Positions 34,875-45,083 of a stretch of DNA of 57,419 nucleotides are shown here, in pieces (the stretch's first letter is position 1; the number at the start of each line of letters is the position of its first letter). Position numbers and translations under genes: made by a program. The notes below the pieces were generated by a model. The model searched no databases and was not told where the DNA came from. It saw nothing but the letters and a program-made list of their open reading frames with translations. Source of the stretch: Zygnema cylindricum. Its lineage: Eukaryota; Streptophyta; Zygnematophyceae; Zygnematales; Zygnemataceae. The DNA lies in assembly GCA_037447655.1 (NCBI GenBank), contig JBBHKE010001274.1, forward strand, positions 106,180 through 163,598, in the 5' to 3' direction.

Positions 34875-35856
34875 TGTTGTCCATAGCTTATTTCAGCCAT
34901 GGATTACTCACGGAAACACCCACAGACTACCTCAAAAACAGCTGTGTTTCAGACGACACAGATTTCTCCATAATAAACAAAATGATCTCAAACTGCACCA
35001 ATATGCAGTATATCATATACACTGTAAACATTCAAAGTAACAGCCAAATCCACCAAGGCATCTAGAAGATATAAGCTCCAGAGTTTCCCAAATGTAGCTG
35101 ACAGCTTCACAAACTAGCCAATTAGACTGTTCACAGAATCTTACAGAAATACTGGAATATAATGAAACTTCACACACATATAGATTCTATATCATAGAAT
35201 AACTCCACAAAGTTTCACATGAAAGCACAAATCAGAGTGATCACACTAACAGGTCAAAGATGCAGAAAACACTTTGCCATAGCTTTGATTAATTTGACTA
35301 CGATACATAAAATAATCTAAGTCCTGCAAGTTATACTCAGCCTACGGAGGCATACCATCCGTACTGTATCTACTCTAATAACCTAACTAGTCAAAAGGAC
35401 AAACCTTTGTTGTACATAATATTTACACCGTACTCTTCGTATGTCAGAAACTAAACTACCACTAAGCAACTACTAAGCTACCAATATCGTTTAATCATTA
35501 TTACTTCAAATCTATCCTATTCATATTATCCGTAGCTACGCTAGTTGCGCTGGCTGCGCTTTCCGTACGTATCTTAAAAATAGTCGCAACTGCGTTGACT
35601 AAACTGCGTCGCAGCTGCTCCGTACCGGCGGCGCCTATTTCAACATTCCGTTTATTTTACATCGGATCGCTTCGCGATCCGCCGTCCATTTGTCATTGCT
35701 TGTTCCCACCACTCAATGAGTATTTTACCCACTCAATGAGTATTTTACGTAACTTTAATTATCAATCCGTTCGCTCCCCCAATCCGTGAATCTATTCAAA
35801 CCTCCATATTAAATCTAATTAGCAGTTACGCACGAAACTGACTTTTCAAAACAACA
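34875..35856 (-). repeat. LARD-like 5' LTR
   Basis: 982 bp, TGTTGTCCATAG to AAAACAACA, flanked on the right by the target duplication GTTTC. It has an additional segment at about 35300-35530 relative to the other LTR and a 20-bp exact tandem duplication (35711-35730 and 35731-35750). Confidence 0.8.
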
Positions 35857-35861
35857 GTTTC

Positions 35862-36096
35862 ACAAGTACTCTGTTTTGATTGGTTTGCAGGCGTACTTTT
35901 GTACAATGTGCGATAAAGTTGTACTTTGTTTGGTTCGAGATGGAGTATTTATGACTTATTCCTTTGGGACAAGTCCATTTTTTGTAATAGAGGAAAATTC
36001 TGGTGAAATATACTTGTCTTTTGTTCGAGTGCTCTTTTCTTGCAGTCTTTGCTTCCGCATTATATTTTATCCTTCCATTTGTCACCTACTAAATTG
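35862..36096 (+). repeat. E3 3' LTR, second piece
   Basis: Continues the E3 LTR and matches 24655-24890 of the 5' LTR (for example GTTTGC.GGC.TACTTTT and TTGCTTCCGCATTATAT). It ends with AATTG (36092-36096), the left target duplication of E6. The last 14 bp of this LTR lie at 42422-42435. Confidence 0.8.
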
Positions 36097-37099
36097 TGCA
36101 ATTCTGTGTCCTCCGTTGAACACCAGAATACATGAAGCCTCTAGATAGTGTTTAACTAACCCACTTCAAGCCACAATCACTGCTCCCCAAGATGACAAAC
36201 TAACAGTTTGACTGCTCCCGTGTGCAGCTTGGACTCCCATGAGTTCATAGCAAAGAAAATCAGAGAAACCGGCTAATCAGCGAATTAATTATGAGGTGGC
36301 AAAGATGCCAAGTTTATACAAACTCTCAAAGGGAGAGAGGTTACTACATACCAAATTCTCTAAGTCCTAAATCCCTCTCACAACCCCTATCTATTGAAAT
36401 ACGAACTAATCAGATCACTGTAGGGTACAGAAAAGTAATATGGCCGATGTACTTTCTCTACGGCCTATGTATGGCAACGCCATTGAGTGGACGCTTGTCC
36501 ACTTTTAACTTGCCCTTATGTTCCCCGGAATTCGTGCAACCAAATGTCATCCCTCCATATGGCGTCACGTCATGCCACGTCCATAAACGCCAAAGTGACC
36601 ATTCCGCGATCTCGGCATTAATATACGCCGTGGGATTAAATCCGATATTAAATGTCTGTCGTCGAAACAAATGTCTGATTCATTTGTTTTCGTGCGAGAT
36701 AATGTTCGCACTATATAATATTGGTTCTATGTTTTTTCCTTTGCCATCCCATTAATCGAATTCGTGGTTTCAACAGTGTTTACATAATTATCAAACCTAA
36801 TGTATCCTAACGGATTTCTACAATAGACTGGTTAGAGCTAACGGCTACACAGCGCTCTGCCGGTCAGAGGTTTGAGTTGTGCCGGACTAAACCTTTTGTT
36901 GAGAGTGACATAAGTCACTCTTAAGTTCTGTTGAGCTATGATGGCCATGGCTCAACCACTCTCTCTATCCCTCAGTGACTACAACAAGTATGGTGGGTAG
37001 GGAGAGGAGGTGGAGGCACGTTGTCTGCTTTTTTCTTTTCCTATTTTTACTGAACTATTTAGACCTAGAAAATACCACATAAATCTAATAATTTTAACA
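36097..37099 (-). repeat. E6 3' LTR
   Basis: 1003 bp. Near 36826-36890 it contains a tRNA-like stretch (GGTTAGAGCTAACGG, then GAGGTTTGAGTTG) that is conserved in the other LTR. Relative to that LTR, 36429-36515 replaces the 127-bp unit. Confidence 0.8.
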
Positions 37100-37112
37100 C
37101 TCCCCGTATTTT

Positions 37113-37748
37113 CTAGTCTAACTTTAACTTCACTTTTAATCCACACTTTTCTCTGCAAAATTTTATGTTGGGAGAAGGCACCAGTTTTGTCATCATATCA
37201 GCTACCATTTCCTTATCAGATCTATATACAAGATTCACAATCTTTTTCTCAACTTTTTCTCTTAGAAAACTCAATCTTATGTCCATATGCATAGCCTTAA
37301 AATGATGTTTTGGATTAGCTGCAATTGCAATGGCAGCTTGATTATCACAAAACACTTCGTGCACTCCCTCTTTCATATACCCCTGTTGTTGCAACAAGGA
37401 TTTGACCCACATCAACTCTTTCACAGCAGAACAAGAGGCCATGTACTCAGCCTCCATAGTAGACTGAGCAACCACCTTTAGTTGCTTACTCCTACAACAG
37501 CAAGCACCTTCCCCAACATACAACACATACCTAGAATTGCATCTTCTCATAAGTGCATCCCCATAATTTGCACCACTCCAAGTAGTGATGTCAGTGTGCT
37601 CCCCTCCCAAATGCAACCATAACTCTCTGGTTCCCACCAAATATCTCATGACTCTCTTCGATGCCTCCCAGTCTCTCTTCCTAGGATCATTAAGACTCCT
37701 ACTGAGTACTCCAACAGCAGCCGCTACGTCCGGCCTTGTACAGTTCAT
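37113..37748 (-). pseudogene. E6 RNase H
   Basis: An uninterrupted 211-codon stretch. Motifs: NCTRPDVAAAVGVLSRSL, ASKRVMRYLVGTR, TTWSGANYGDA (the RNase H Asp of SDA is replaced by Gly), STMEAEYMASCSAVKELMWVK, CDNQAAIAIA, KAMHMDIRLSFLREK and MVADMMTK. It ends just before the polypurine tract. It is the most intact part of E6. Confidence 0.85.
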
Positions 37749-38590
37749 AAAAAAGATTAAACTTCCTACGACCTATCTATAAGGGATAGACTCCATAAAC
37801 TCTCTCTCTCCTTTGGACTCATCTGATTATCTAAGATCATCACTCCTCTTTCTACACTCCCATCACTTACTTTTTTTAATTCTAGGGGAGTGGTACAATT
37901 GTAAGCATTTATTTCTCAAGCATATTACCTATTGCTTATTTTTGAGTAAGTCTAATAATCTTCTTCCCCCAATCTCTCTCCATTTGAATCCCCAAAATAT
38001 ATCTTGCCTCCGTAAATCCTTCATATTAAATTTGCTTTTAAGATCCTTTTTTAACTTATTGATCTTTTCCAAAGATTTAATCAACAGAATCACATAATCT
38101 ACATAAATTAAAATAAAAATGACACCATTCTCATCTTCAAACATATAGATAGAATGGTCAAAGCTGATCCGGATATATCCCAGACCGGTGAGAAACTAAT
38201 CTAGTTTCTTATTCCACTGTCGGGGAGCCTGCTTTAGTCCCTATAAAGATTTTATAAACCTGTAGACTTTGCTCTCTTCTCCTTCCTCCACGAATCCCTC
38301 GGGTTGCCTCATTAAAATTTCTTCCTCTAACTCACCATTAAGAAAGCAGTCGTAATGTCCATGTGGTGTATTTCCATGTCTTCCGCTGCGGCCATACTGA
38401 GGAGGATCCTTACTGATGGGAATTGAACAATTGGAGCAAGGTCTCCTCATAGTCAATCCCCTCCCTTTGGGTGAACCCTTTCGCTACCAATCGAGCCTTA
38501 TATCTCTCAATTCTATTATCTGGGTTCAGTTTTAGATTAAATACCTATTTACATTGAATAGGTTTTCTATTTTTCTATTTCTAATCTATC
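37749..38590 (-). pseudogene. E6 reverse transcriptase
   Basis: Decayed RT. Pieces include a KSLYG-like block near 38241-38270, EILMRQPEGFVEEGEESKVYRF (about 38330-38265) and FILIYVDYVILL (about 38110-38080), where the catalytic YVDD reads YVDY. Several frameshifts and stops. The RT is non-functional on this evidence. Confidence 0.75.
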
Positions 38591-38591
38591 T

Positions 38592-39669
38592 TTATTTCTC
38601 CAGAATATTCACTGCCTCTAAGTAAGACTGAGGCTCATCTGGGTGAGATAGCTTAGTTACCTTATGAGGGGCCTGTTTTTCTTGTATCCTTATACTGCTC
38701 CTTCTCCCTCCCTCTAACTCCGAAGCAAGAATGGATGGAAGTCTTGGATTTCTCCTTACTATCTTATCCGCTCCCTTGTCCATGGAAGCCAGTTCTGGTC
38801 CCACGTATTCAATCTCCTCGAAGTCCATAGGAGTATGTGAGGTTTCTAGTGAGTCTCTTGTATCTCGGATCTCCCTTGAATCTACAATCATGGTTTCACT
38901 CAATTCCCTATAGGGAACGATCGAGTTCTCCTCACTTTCGGACTCAAATCTGATTCTTTTCTTCTTTGTATATTTGTAGGGGTCAAATGACTTCCCTTCA
39001 TCCATGACAACTAGGTGGTTGACCCGAATGATATCTTTCTTTGCTAAGTTATAGACTTTATATCCCTCAACATCCTCATCATATCCCACAAAGTATCCAG
39101 GTTTTCCTTAGCATCTAGTTTCTAGTTTTTCCTATCTGTGTCAAGACTGTAAACTTGGCTAACAAATACTTTAAGGCTTGAAATATCTCGTTTCCTTCCA
39201 ACCTATCTCTCATAAGGTGTCACTCCATTTACAGCTGAGGTAACGACTCTATTCTTAATGTAGTTGGCACAACCATTGTTTCTGCCCAAAATCTCTTTCC
39301 TATTTTCTTGTTGGCAAACATACTCCATTTACTATCTTCTAGTGTTCGATTCAAACTCTCAGCTACCCTTTTTTGTTCCAAGTTATATGGTAAAATTTTC
39401 TGGTGATGCACTCCCTCATCTCTTAGATATTCCTCAATTTGGTAAGAGGTATATTCCCCCCCATTATCACTCCTTATCTTTTTAATAGGGGTTTCATGCA
39501 ACTTCTCACTCCATGCTTTATATTCTTTGAAGTAAGTTGATGTTTCAGACTTTGTTTTTAGGAAGTAGACTCTAGAGTATCTAGACCAGTCATCGGTTAT
39601 TGTCAACATAAACCTCTTTCCTCCAACCGAAGGGACCTTTGAAGGTCCCCAAATATCTGTGTGGAACAA
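38592..39669 (-). pseudogene. E6 integrase core and linker
   Basis: 39229-39669 carries FHTDIWGPSKV, LTITDDWSRYSRVYFLK, KIRSDNGGEYTS and NLEQKRVAESLNRTLEDSKWSM, so the D, D and E positions are present. A frameshift after LRIESLPQL leads to GYDEDVEGYKVYN and an acidic linker (38592-39089, 165 codons). Confidence 0.8.
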
Positions 39670-40300
39670 TCTAGTACTTTCTTACCTCTATATGTGGTGG
39701 CTTTGGGAAAAGGAAGTCTGTGAGCTTTACCTTGAGCACAGCCACTAGAATCATTCATCATTTCATTATCCCCAAATAGAATGCCTTCTACTACCCCAAG
39801 CTTTTTCATTTCCCTCAACCTATGAAAATGCACATGCCCCAACCGCTTATGCCAAATCATCAACTTAGGAACACCAACATAGTAAGCATTCTTCTTTTCA
39901 TTACTCAAGTTAAGCCTAAACATTCCTTGGCTACTCTTATCTGCCGTGAAGTAAACTTCATCCCAATTTTTAGCTGTAAAGACTCCCTTTTTAGTGAAGG
40001 TATCAAACTCTTTGTCATCTAACACAGACGTAGAGATAAGATTTTTACTCAACTGAGGAATGTAGATTACATCTGAGAATGTAAGTATAGAAGTCTTACC
40101 CTCCGCTAAGACTTTCACACCTACTGATCGCACTAGATCTGTAGTAACCACTCACTAATCCCTATACTTTATCTCTACAGTAGGGATCTTTTTTAGCTTA
40201 GTAAAGAGTTCCTTATCACGACACATATGCATGGATGCACCTGATTCGATAATCTATCCTTCTTGTGGAGCTTCTCGAATTGCTCCTAGGGCACACTTTT
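39603..40300 (-). pseudogene. E6 protease and integrase zinc region
   Basis: 40151-39603 reads VLAEGKTSILTFSDVIYIPQLSKNLISTS, then WHKRLGHVHFHRLREMKKL and CAQGKAHRLPFPKATTYRGKKVLD (His-His-Cys region of integrase, with one Cys position changed). Upstream, the protease motif at about 40245-40225 reads IIESGASMHMC: Glu replaces the catalytic Asp, and a stop precedes it. Confidence 0.75.
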
Positions 40301-40337
40301 GTTCTTTTGAGGGATCTCCTTCTCCTCTAGACTCTCG

Positions 40338-41360
40338 TCAAGAAAGAAGCTCCCCATCCTCCTCTGAAGACTCATCCTCGCTTTCTCCTGTCACTTTTGT
40401 AACCACAAGCGCCTTTTTCTTCCTTTCGGAAGAACCCCCTCCACGATTCTCTTGGAGCCTCAGCTCCGACAGCTTCACACAATCCGCGATAAAGTGTCTT
40501 GGCTTTTTGCAAAAATGACAAAGGCCCTTTGGGGGCCTTGGTCCTCCAAACTGATCTCTTTCCCCTTTATATAGTTTCTTCGGGTCCTTCCCCCATCGGT
40601 CTCCTTTTGCAGCTAGAGCTTGAATGCTCTTTCCTCCTCTCCTAATCTCCATGGTGTTTTCCTACACAAGTATCCTCCGGACCACTGTATTTCACTTCCA
40701 TGAACTATTAGGCATTTCCTGTACTCAGTACACAATGTTCTCGTACTCGTCTGGTAACTTCATGATGAGAGTGTTAACTTTCATTTTCATTGTACTTGTC
40801 CATCCGACACTTTTCATCTCCATATAGAAACAAGAAAGATCATTACAGTAATCTAACATGTTTCCTCTTTTATAAGTGTAACTCACTAGCTTTTGCTCAG
40901 CCAACTGGAGCTCCTGAATAGTACCAGCTCTACAAGTCTCCACCAAACTCACCCACAACTCCTCGGCCTTGTAAATGTGAAGGTGAGGGGTGGCTAAAGC
41001 TTTCGTGAGGTGCCTTAGAATGAAGTTTTTGGCAGCAATGTTTATGTCTTCCCACATTTGAGTATCGTTCTCCACGGATTTCACGCCCGCAGATCCTGGT
41101 GTCGTGGCTATAGGAGTGAGGGGTGTCTCCTTCCCTTTCCCTTTTCGGACACACTCCTGTCCCTATCATCTACCTCCTCCGCTAAAGCAATCGCTATTGA
41201 AGAAAACCTAACTTCTCCAAACCTTGGTGGAGTTCCTGAAGGTGGACGTGTCACTTGTCCACTTACGATACCCCAGTATCGCTTTTCGCACAAAGCCCCC
41301 ATCATCATGGCTTCGGAATAGATGAACCCATATCCATTGAAGGTGGGCACCCAAGAGGGT
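40338..41360 (-). pseudogene. E6 gag with zinc knuckle
   Basis: The frame begins at the LTR/PBS junction (VMGPPSWVPTFNGYG at about 41372-41330). It is broken by frameshifts but retains a UBN2-type middle (AKNFILRHLTKALATPHLH, EELWVSLVETC, LIMKLPDEYENIVY; 41084-40725) and ends with an intact zinc knuckle CHFCKKPRHFIADC (about 40522-40480) and an acidic tail. Confidence 0.8.
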
Positions 41361-41372
41361 GGTCCCATAACC

Positions 41373-42421
41373 TGCAATTATGTGTCCTCCATTGGACGAC
41401 AGAATACAGGAAGCCTCTAAATTGTGTTTAACTAACCCACTTCAAGCCACCAAGATGGCAAACTGATATTTTGATTATACCCATGTGCAGCTTGGAATCC
41501 CATGAGTTCGTAGCAAAAAAAATCAGAGAAAACGGCCAATCAGCGGATTAATTATGAGGTGGCAAAGATGCCAAGTTTATATAAACTCTCACAGGGAGAG
41601 AGGTTACTACCTACCAAATTCTCTAAGTCCTAATCCCTCTCAAAACCCATATCTATTGAAGTACAAACCAATCATATCACTGAGTTGGTCAGAGTTTTTG
41701 TCTGCCAGGGTGGCAGTTATTTTTTCTTAAACACAAAGGGGTCAGGATTATCCTAGAGGCTTCTTGGAAGCTGTCCACTCTGAGGACTTATGGAGGTCTC
41801 AGAGTTTCACGCGTGTCCACTTTTAACTTGCCCTTATGTTCCCCGGAATTCGTGCAACCAAATATCATCCCTCTACGTGGCGCCACGTCATGCCATGTCC
41901 ATAAACGCCAAAGTTGCCATTCCGCGATCTCGGCGGGTATATATGCCGTCGGATTAAATCCGACATTAAATGTCCGTCGTCGAAACAAATGTCTGATTCA
42001 TTTGTTTTTGTGCGAGATAATGTTTGCACTATATAACATTGGTTCTATTTTCTTTCGTTCGCCATCTCGTTAATCAAAATCGTGGTTTCAACAATGTTTA
42101 TATAATTATCAAACGTAATGTATCCTAACACACTTTTACGACAAACTGGTTAGAGCTAACGGCTATATCGCGCTTTGCGGGTTAGAGGTTTGAGTTGTGC
42201 CGGACTGAACCTTTTGTTGAGAGTGACATAAGTCACTCTTTAGTCTTGCGTGGTGAGCTAGGACGGCCATGTCTCAAACACTCTCTCTATCCCTCAGTGA
42301 CTACAAAAAGTATGGTGGGTAAAGAGAGAAGGTGGAGGCAGGTTGTCCGCCTTTTTCTTTTCCTATTTTTAATGAACTATTTAGACCTAGAAAATACCAC
42401 ATGAATCTAATAATTTCAACA
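41373..42421 (-). repeat. E6 5' LTR
   Basis: 1049 bp. It matches 36097-37099 except that 41684-41810 is a 127-bp unit not present in the other LTR. The tRNA-like stretch recurs at about 42143-42205. Confidence 0.8.
41684..41810 (+). repeat. 127-bp structured unit, copy B
   Basis: Nearly identical to 25585-25711. It lies antisense inside the E6 5' LTR, where it takes the place of a different ~87-bp segment of the other LTR. Confidence 0.75.
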
Positions 42422-42435
42422 AATTGATTCTATCA

Positions 42436-42571
42436 CAAACGTTGGAAATTTCACTTACGTTGCGAATGCGCGAACCACTGTGCCACCCATCCTACCACTG
42501 CGCCACTAACCTGATAAAAGGTGAGGTGAGTCGCTACTCGTTCATTTTGATTGCATTTTGAGTGCGGATGG
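42436..42571 (-). mobile_element. TRIM-B 5' LTR, remainder
   Basis: Continuation of the miniature element split by E3. The right copy of the target duplication CAAAC is 42436-42440. On the minus strand two A-box-like motifs lie in tandem (AGTGGCGCAGTGG and GGTGGCACAGTGG, about 42507-42465), followed by the tRNA-like body that continues at 17609. Its 5' limit is masked by the neighbouring solo LTR. Confidence 0.7.
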
Positions 42572-42765
42572 TGTTAGATTTCCTTGAAATCCAAGATTCG
42601 ACATGTCCCATACTAGGGAATATTGAGTTGGCCAGGGCTCGAACGTGGGACCTCTGACTTGAGCTGTAAATGCACTAACCATGGTGCCACCAGCTGATAT
42701 TGAGCCTAGCAGGTCTGTACTTACTTATTTTAGGCAGCTTCAAGTAACCTCGTGGCAATTCAATA
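42572..42765 (-). mobile_element. Solo LTR of tRNA-bearing miniature family (TRIM-C)
   Basis: About 194 bp. Minus-strand end GGAAATCTAACA at 42572; probable start TATTGAATTGCC at 42765. It shares the tRNA-like core and the following TCCC-N6-GGGA hairpin with 54000-54186 and 56899-57119. No target duplication is evident. Confidence 0.6.
42625..42696 (-). tRNA. tRNA-like sequence in TRIM-C LTR (pseudo)
   Basis: A 72-nt tRNA-derived core with box A TGGCACCATGG and box B CGTTCGAGCC. The acceptor pairing has mismatches. It aligns over its full length with 54052-54123. Not expected to be charged or to decode. Confidence 0.55.
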
Positions 42766-44535
42766 CTAACCTCTTCTTCTTTCATTTCGTTTCCCTTAAT
42801 TGCTCCCTCTCTATCTCTTTTTTCCATTCTATCTCAATTTCTCTCTGCGTCTCGATATTCTCCTTATATTGACCTAATTCAACCATTTTGAGCCTCCAAA
42901 AGAATTCAAAAACGAAAGCATGCCTAACTTGATACCAATAAATCATAGAAGCTACTTACTCGAATAAATCACGATAGTAAAGTTTTACAAAAGTAATGGT
43001 GGAAGAAAAATTACATTCACAAGAATTTGGCCATAAAACACATCGCAACTCATCTTATAGATTCCATTTGGAACAACTATAAGACAAATGTATGATGTGG
43101 AATATTCGAGTAAATAAAAATGACTTTGATTTCTATTCTCCATTTATTGAGTATTTAGTGTTAATGGTAATATAGTTTGGCTTTTCCTGCTCTATTTTTG
43201 TCCGATGTTTAGAAAAACAAACCAACTAGTGGTCCAATGCCCAAGCGCCACGTGCTCTTATCCACCCACGAATGGTCACACGATCTGTCTTTAGTTTAAT
43301 CCAAAACTCCAAGGAAATCACTGTTGGTGTCACTTTGAAATGATTTCATAAAAGCGTTGAAATTGTGATAGTGTTGAAATTTAAGTATTTTCTATTTCTA
43401 TATTTTTTCTATGTGTCTAGGTATAGTTTTAAAAGGTTTCTCAAAGTTTCTACCTGGTGCCTAGAAATACTTCTATCTCCATATACTTGTGGTAGTCACT
43501 GAGGATAAAAAAACTCCATGTCTACCCACAAATAGTTAAGGAGAGAAGAGGGTTGAGTGGATAGTCCATATCTACCCACATATAGTTAAGGAGATAGGAG
43601 GGTTGAGAGGATAGTTTGCCAAAAGGCAGAAGAACCGTACCGGATTTGAACATGGGTCAATGGTCCAGTCATATAGACAATAGTAATATCCTATATATGT
43701 AGATTGACTTATACTGATATATAGGGTTTCACGTTTGTATAAACATATACTAATGCAAGGAGAGAGAGCGGAAGGAATAATCAAAAACTAAATTGTGACC
43801 CTAATGGGATTTAAACCTAGGTCTACCTATTCGTATAGCCATTCGCCTTATCCACTAAAGAGTTGACGAAACAATACATATATTGATTTCGAAAGGTTTC
43901 TAAATGCAGCACCAATCTCCATACTCCATTTCACGAATTACGAAACGAATCGACGTCGAGTTTTAACGGACGCAATTCATTGCGGATTTTAGATCGAACA
44001 GCTTACAGTGGAGTCGAAGCATCGAAGTGGACATTTGGCGGTTTGCTATAGAAATAAACGGTTGTTTTAGTATTTTCTAGGTCTAAAATTAAATGCAAGA
44101 AAGAAGCCGAAGCAGTCTGCCTCTAACTCCTCTCTTCAGCTCCCACACTTGTCGTAGTCAGTAAAGGTTGAAGAGGGAGATAGAGCCATGGCTGCCTTTG
44201 CTATCAAGAGAAGACAGACATGCAGATGTTTAAGAAGATTTACTAAAATGGTACTTGACACACCCAAGATTTGATCCTGGTACCTACCGTCTTTCAAGCT
44301 AGCCAGTAGCAGTTAGCTTTATCCTATAAGTGTAGGATCGGTGCTGAGACATATAAGGTTTTACAAATATATAAATGTTAGGCGTGAACAAATTCATTTA
44401 ACAGAAACTATAGACGTCGTGCATAGACAAAGTTTTGTAAAGTACAGTGTACGGTACGGTTCCGAAACGGATATCGCGCATTTTGTTTCGACAACAAAAC
44501 AAATATCGTACAATGATTTATCACAGCTATGATTA
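42766..44535. other. Intergenic with weak tRNA-like relics and a tandem repeat
   Basis: No gene is supported. An imperfect ~51-bp tandem duplication lies at about 43517-43618 (CTACCCACA.ATAGTTAAGGAGA). Minus-strand tRNA-like relics with recognisable B boxes are at about 43640-43700 (GTTCAAATCC), 43795-43868 (GGTTTAAATCC with A-box TTAGTGGATAAGG) and 44255-44325 (GGATCAAATC). Confidence 0.45.
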
Positions 44536-44539
44536 AATC

Positions 44540-45083
44540 CCAGTATTGATCGGACAGCCAAGAAGGATGCGAGATTGTAGAATAGGATTTTGGCGGTTCT
44601 CGGTCAATGCCACATTGATTGACACGTGGCGCTATCACATTAGGTTACGACATATCCGCGGATTACAGAAACGAATCCAGATAAAACATGTGTCGTCTGA
44701 TTGGCCATGTCGTACAATGGCCATATAGAAAGTACACCAGCACCTGTACCTTTCTATACAACACAATATTTTGATAGGTTTCGTACTTCAGTAGATAGAG
44801 ATAGGACTCAGGAAAATTTGGTAGATAGGCCCCTCTCTCCCAAAGAGCTTCTGTACAAAAGGTCAACTTTGACCCTCCATAACTTACTGCTCAGGGGAGC
44901 AAATTCAGAGATTTTTTTTGCTATTGTCTCACCGGAGTCTTACCTATAGAAGGGTGAAGATGGTCAGAGTTTTTGTCAGCCAAGGTGGCAGTTATTATTG
45001 CTTTAACACAAAGTGGTAGGGTTATCCTAGAGGCTTCGTGTGAGCTACCTACTCTGAGGACCTATGGAGGTCTCAGAGTTGCA
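44540..45083 (+). repeat. Candidate 5' LTR of Copia fragment E7
   Basis: Similar in order to 53600-54425: a GGCCATGTCGTAC-like block, a GTACTTTCT-like block, AAAGGTCAACTTTGACC and finally the 127-bp unit. It ends GTTGCA directly before AGTTATGGGCCCACCC, a half-tRNA-iMet type PBS (45084-45099). The left boundary is uncertain. Confidence 0.5.
44958..45083 (+). repeat. 127-bp structured unit, copy C (LTR end)
   Basis: A diverged copy of the unit at 25585-25711, placed as the last part of the E7 5' LTR directly against the PBS. This context suggests that the unit derives from a U5 end. Confidence 0.65.

Larger units (their letters stand above)
31609..35856 (-). mobile_element. Large non-autonomous LTR element (LARD-like)
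   Basis: 4248 bp with an exact target duplication GTTTC (31604-31608 and 35857-35861). LTRs of 846 and 982 bp begin and end TGTTG...CAACA. The tract CTCCCCCGAAAA directly right of the left LTR reads TTTTCGGGGGAG on the minus strand, a normal polypurine tract, so the element points left. No PBS match is recognised at the other LTR. The 2.4-kb interior has no gag, RT or integrase, only a basic open frame (33522-34283) and repeats. Confidence 0.8.
36097..42421 (-). mobile_element. Copia retrotransposon E6 (minus strand)
   Basis: 6325 bp inserted in the E3 3' LTR with an exact AATTG duplication (36092-36096 and 42422-42426). LTRs are 36097-37099 and 41373-42421, starting TGTTRAAATTATTAG and ending AATTGCA on the minus strand. 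The PBS GGTTATGGGACCACC (41372-41358) is the half-tRNA-iMet type. The polypurine tract is at about 37112-37100. Gag, PR, IN, RT and RNase H follow in Copia order with stops and lost catalytic residues. Confidence 0.85.
17610..42435 (+). mobile_element. Copia retrotransposon E3, hosting nested insertions
   Basis: The target duplication CAAAC is exact at 17605-17609 and 42436-42440. Removing the nested elements (17667-24503, 26382-27516, 29833-30767, 31609-35856, 36097-42421) leaves about 5.3 kb, a normal Copia length. The LTR start is TGTTATAACATTG and its end TTGATCCTATCA. A PBS TGGTATCAAAGC (24901-24912) is complementary to the tRNA-iMet 3' end. Gag, PR, IN, RT and RNase H follow in Copia order and are all damaged. 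Confidence 0.85.

Noticed and set aside
36438-36755. Plus-strand frame of 154 codons in the E6 LTR (36291-36755)
   Set aside because: It lies in an LTR, antisense to the element, and a similar frame in the other LTR is broken by the segment swap.
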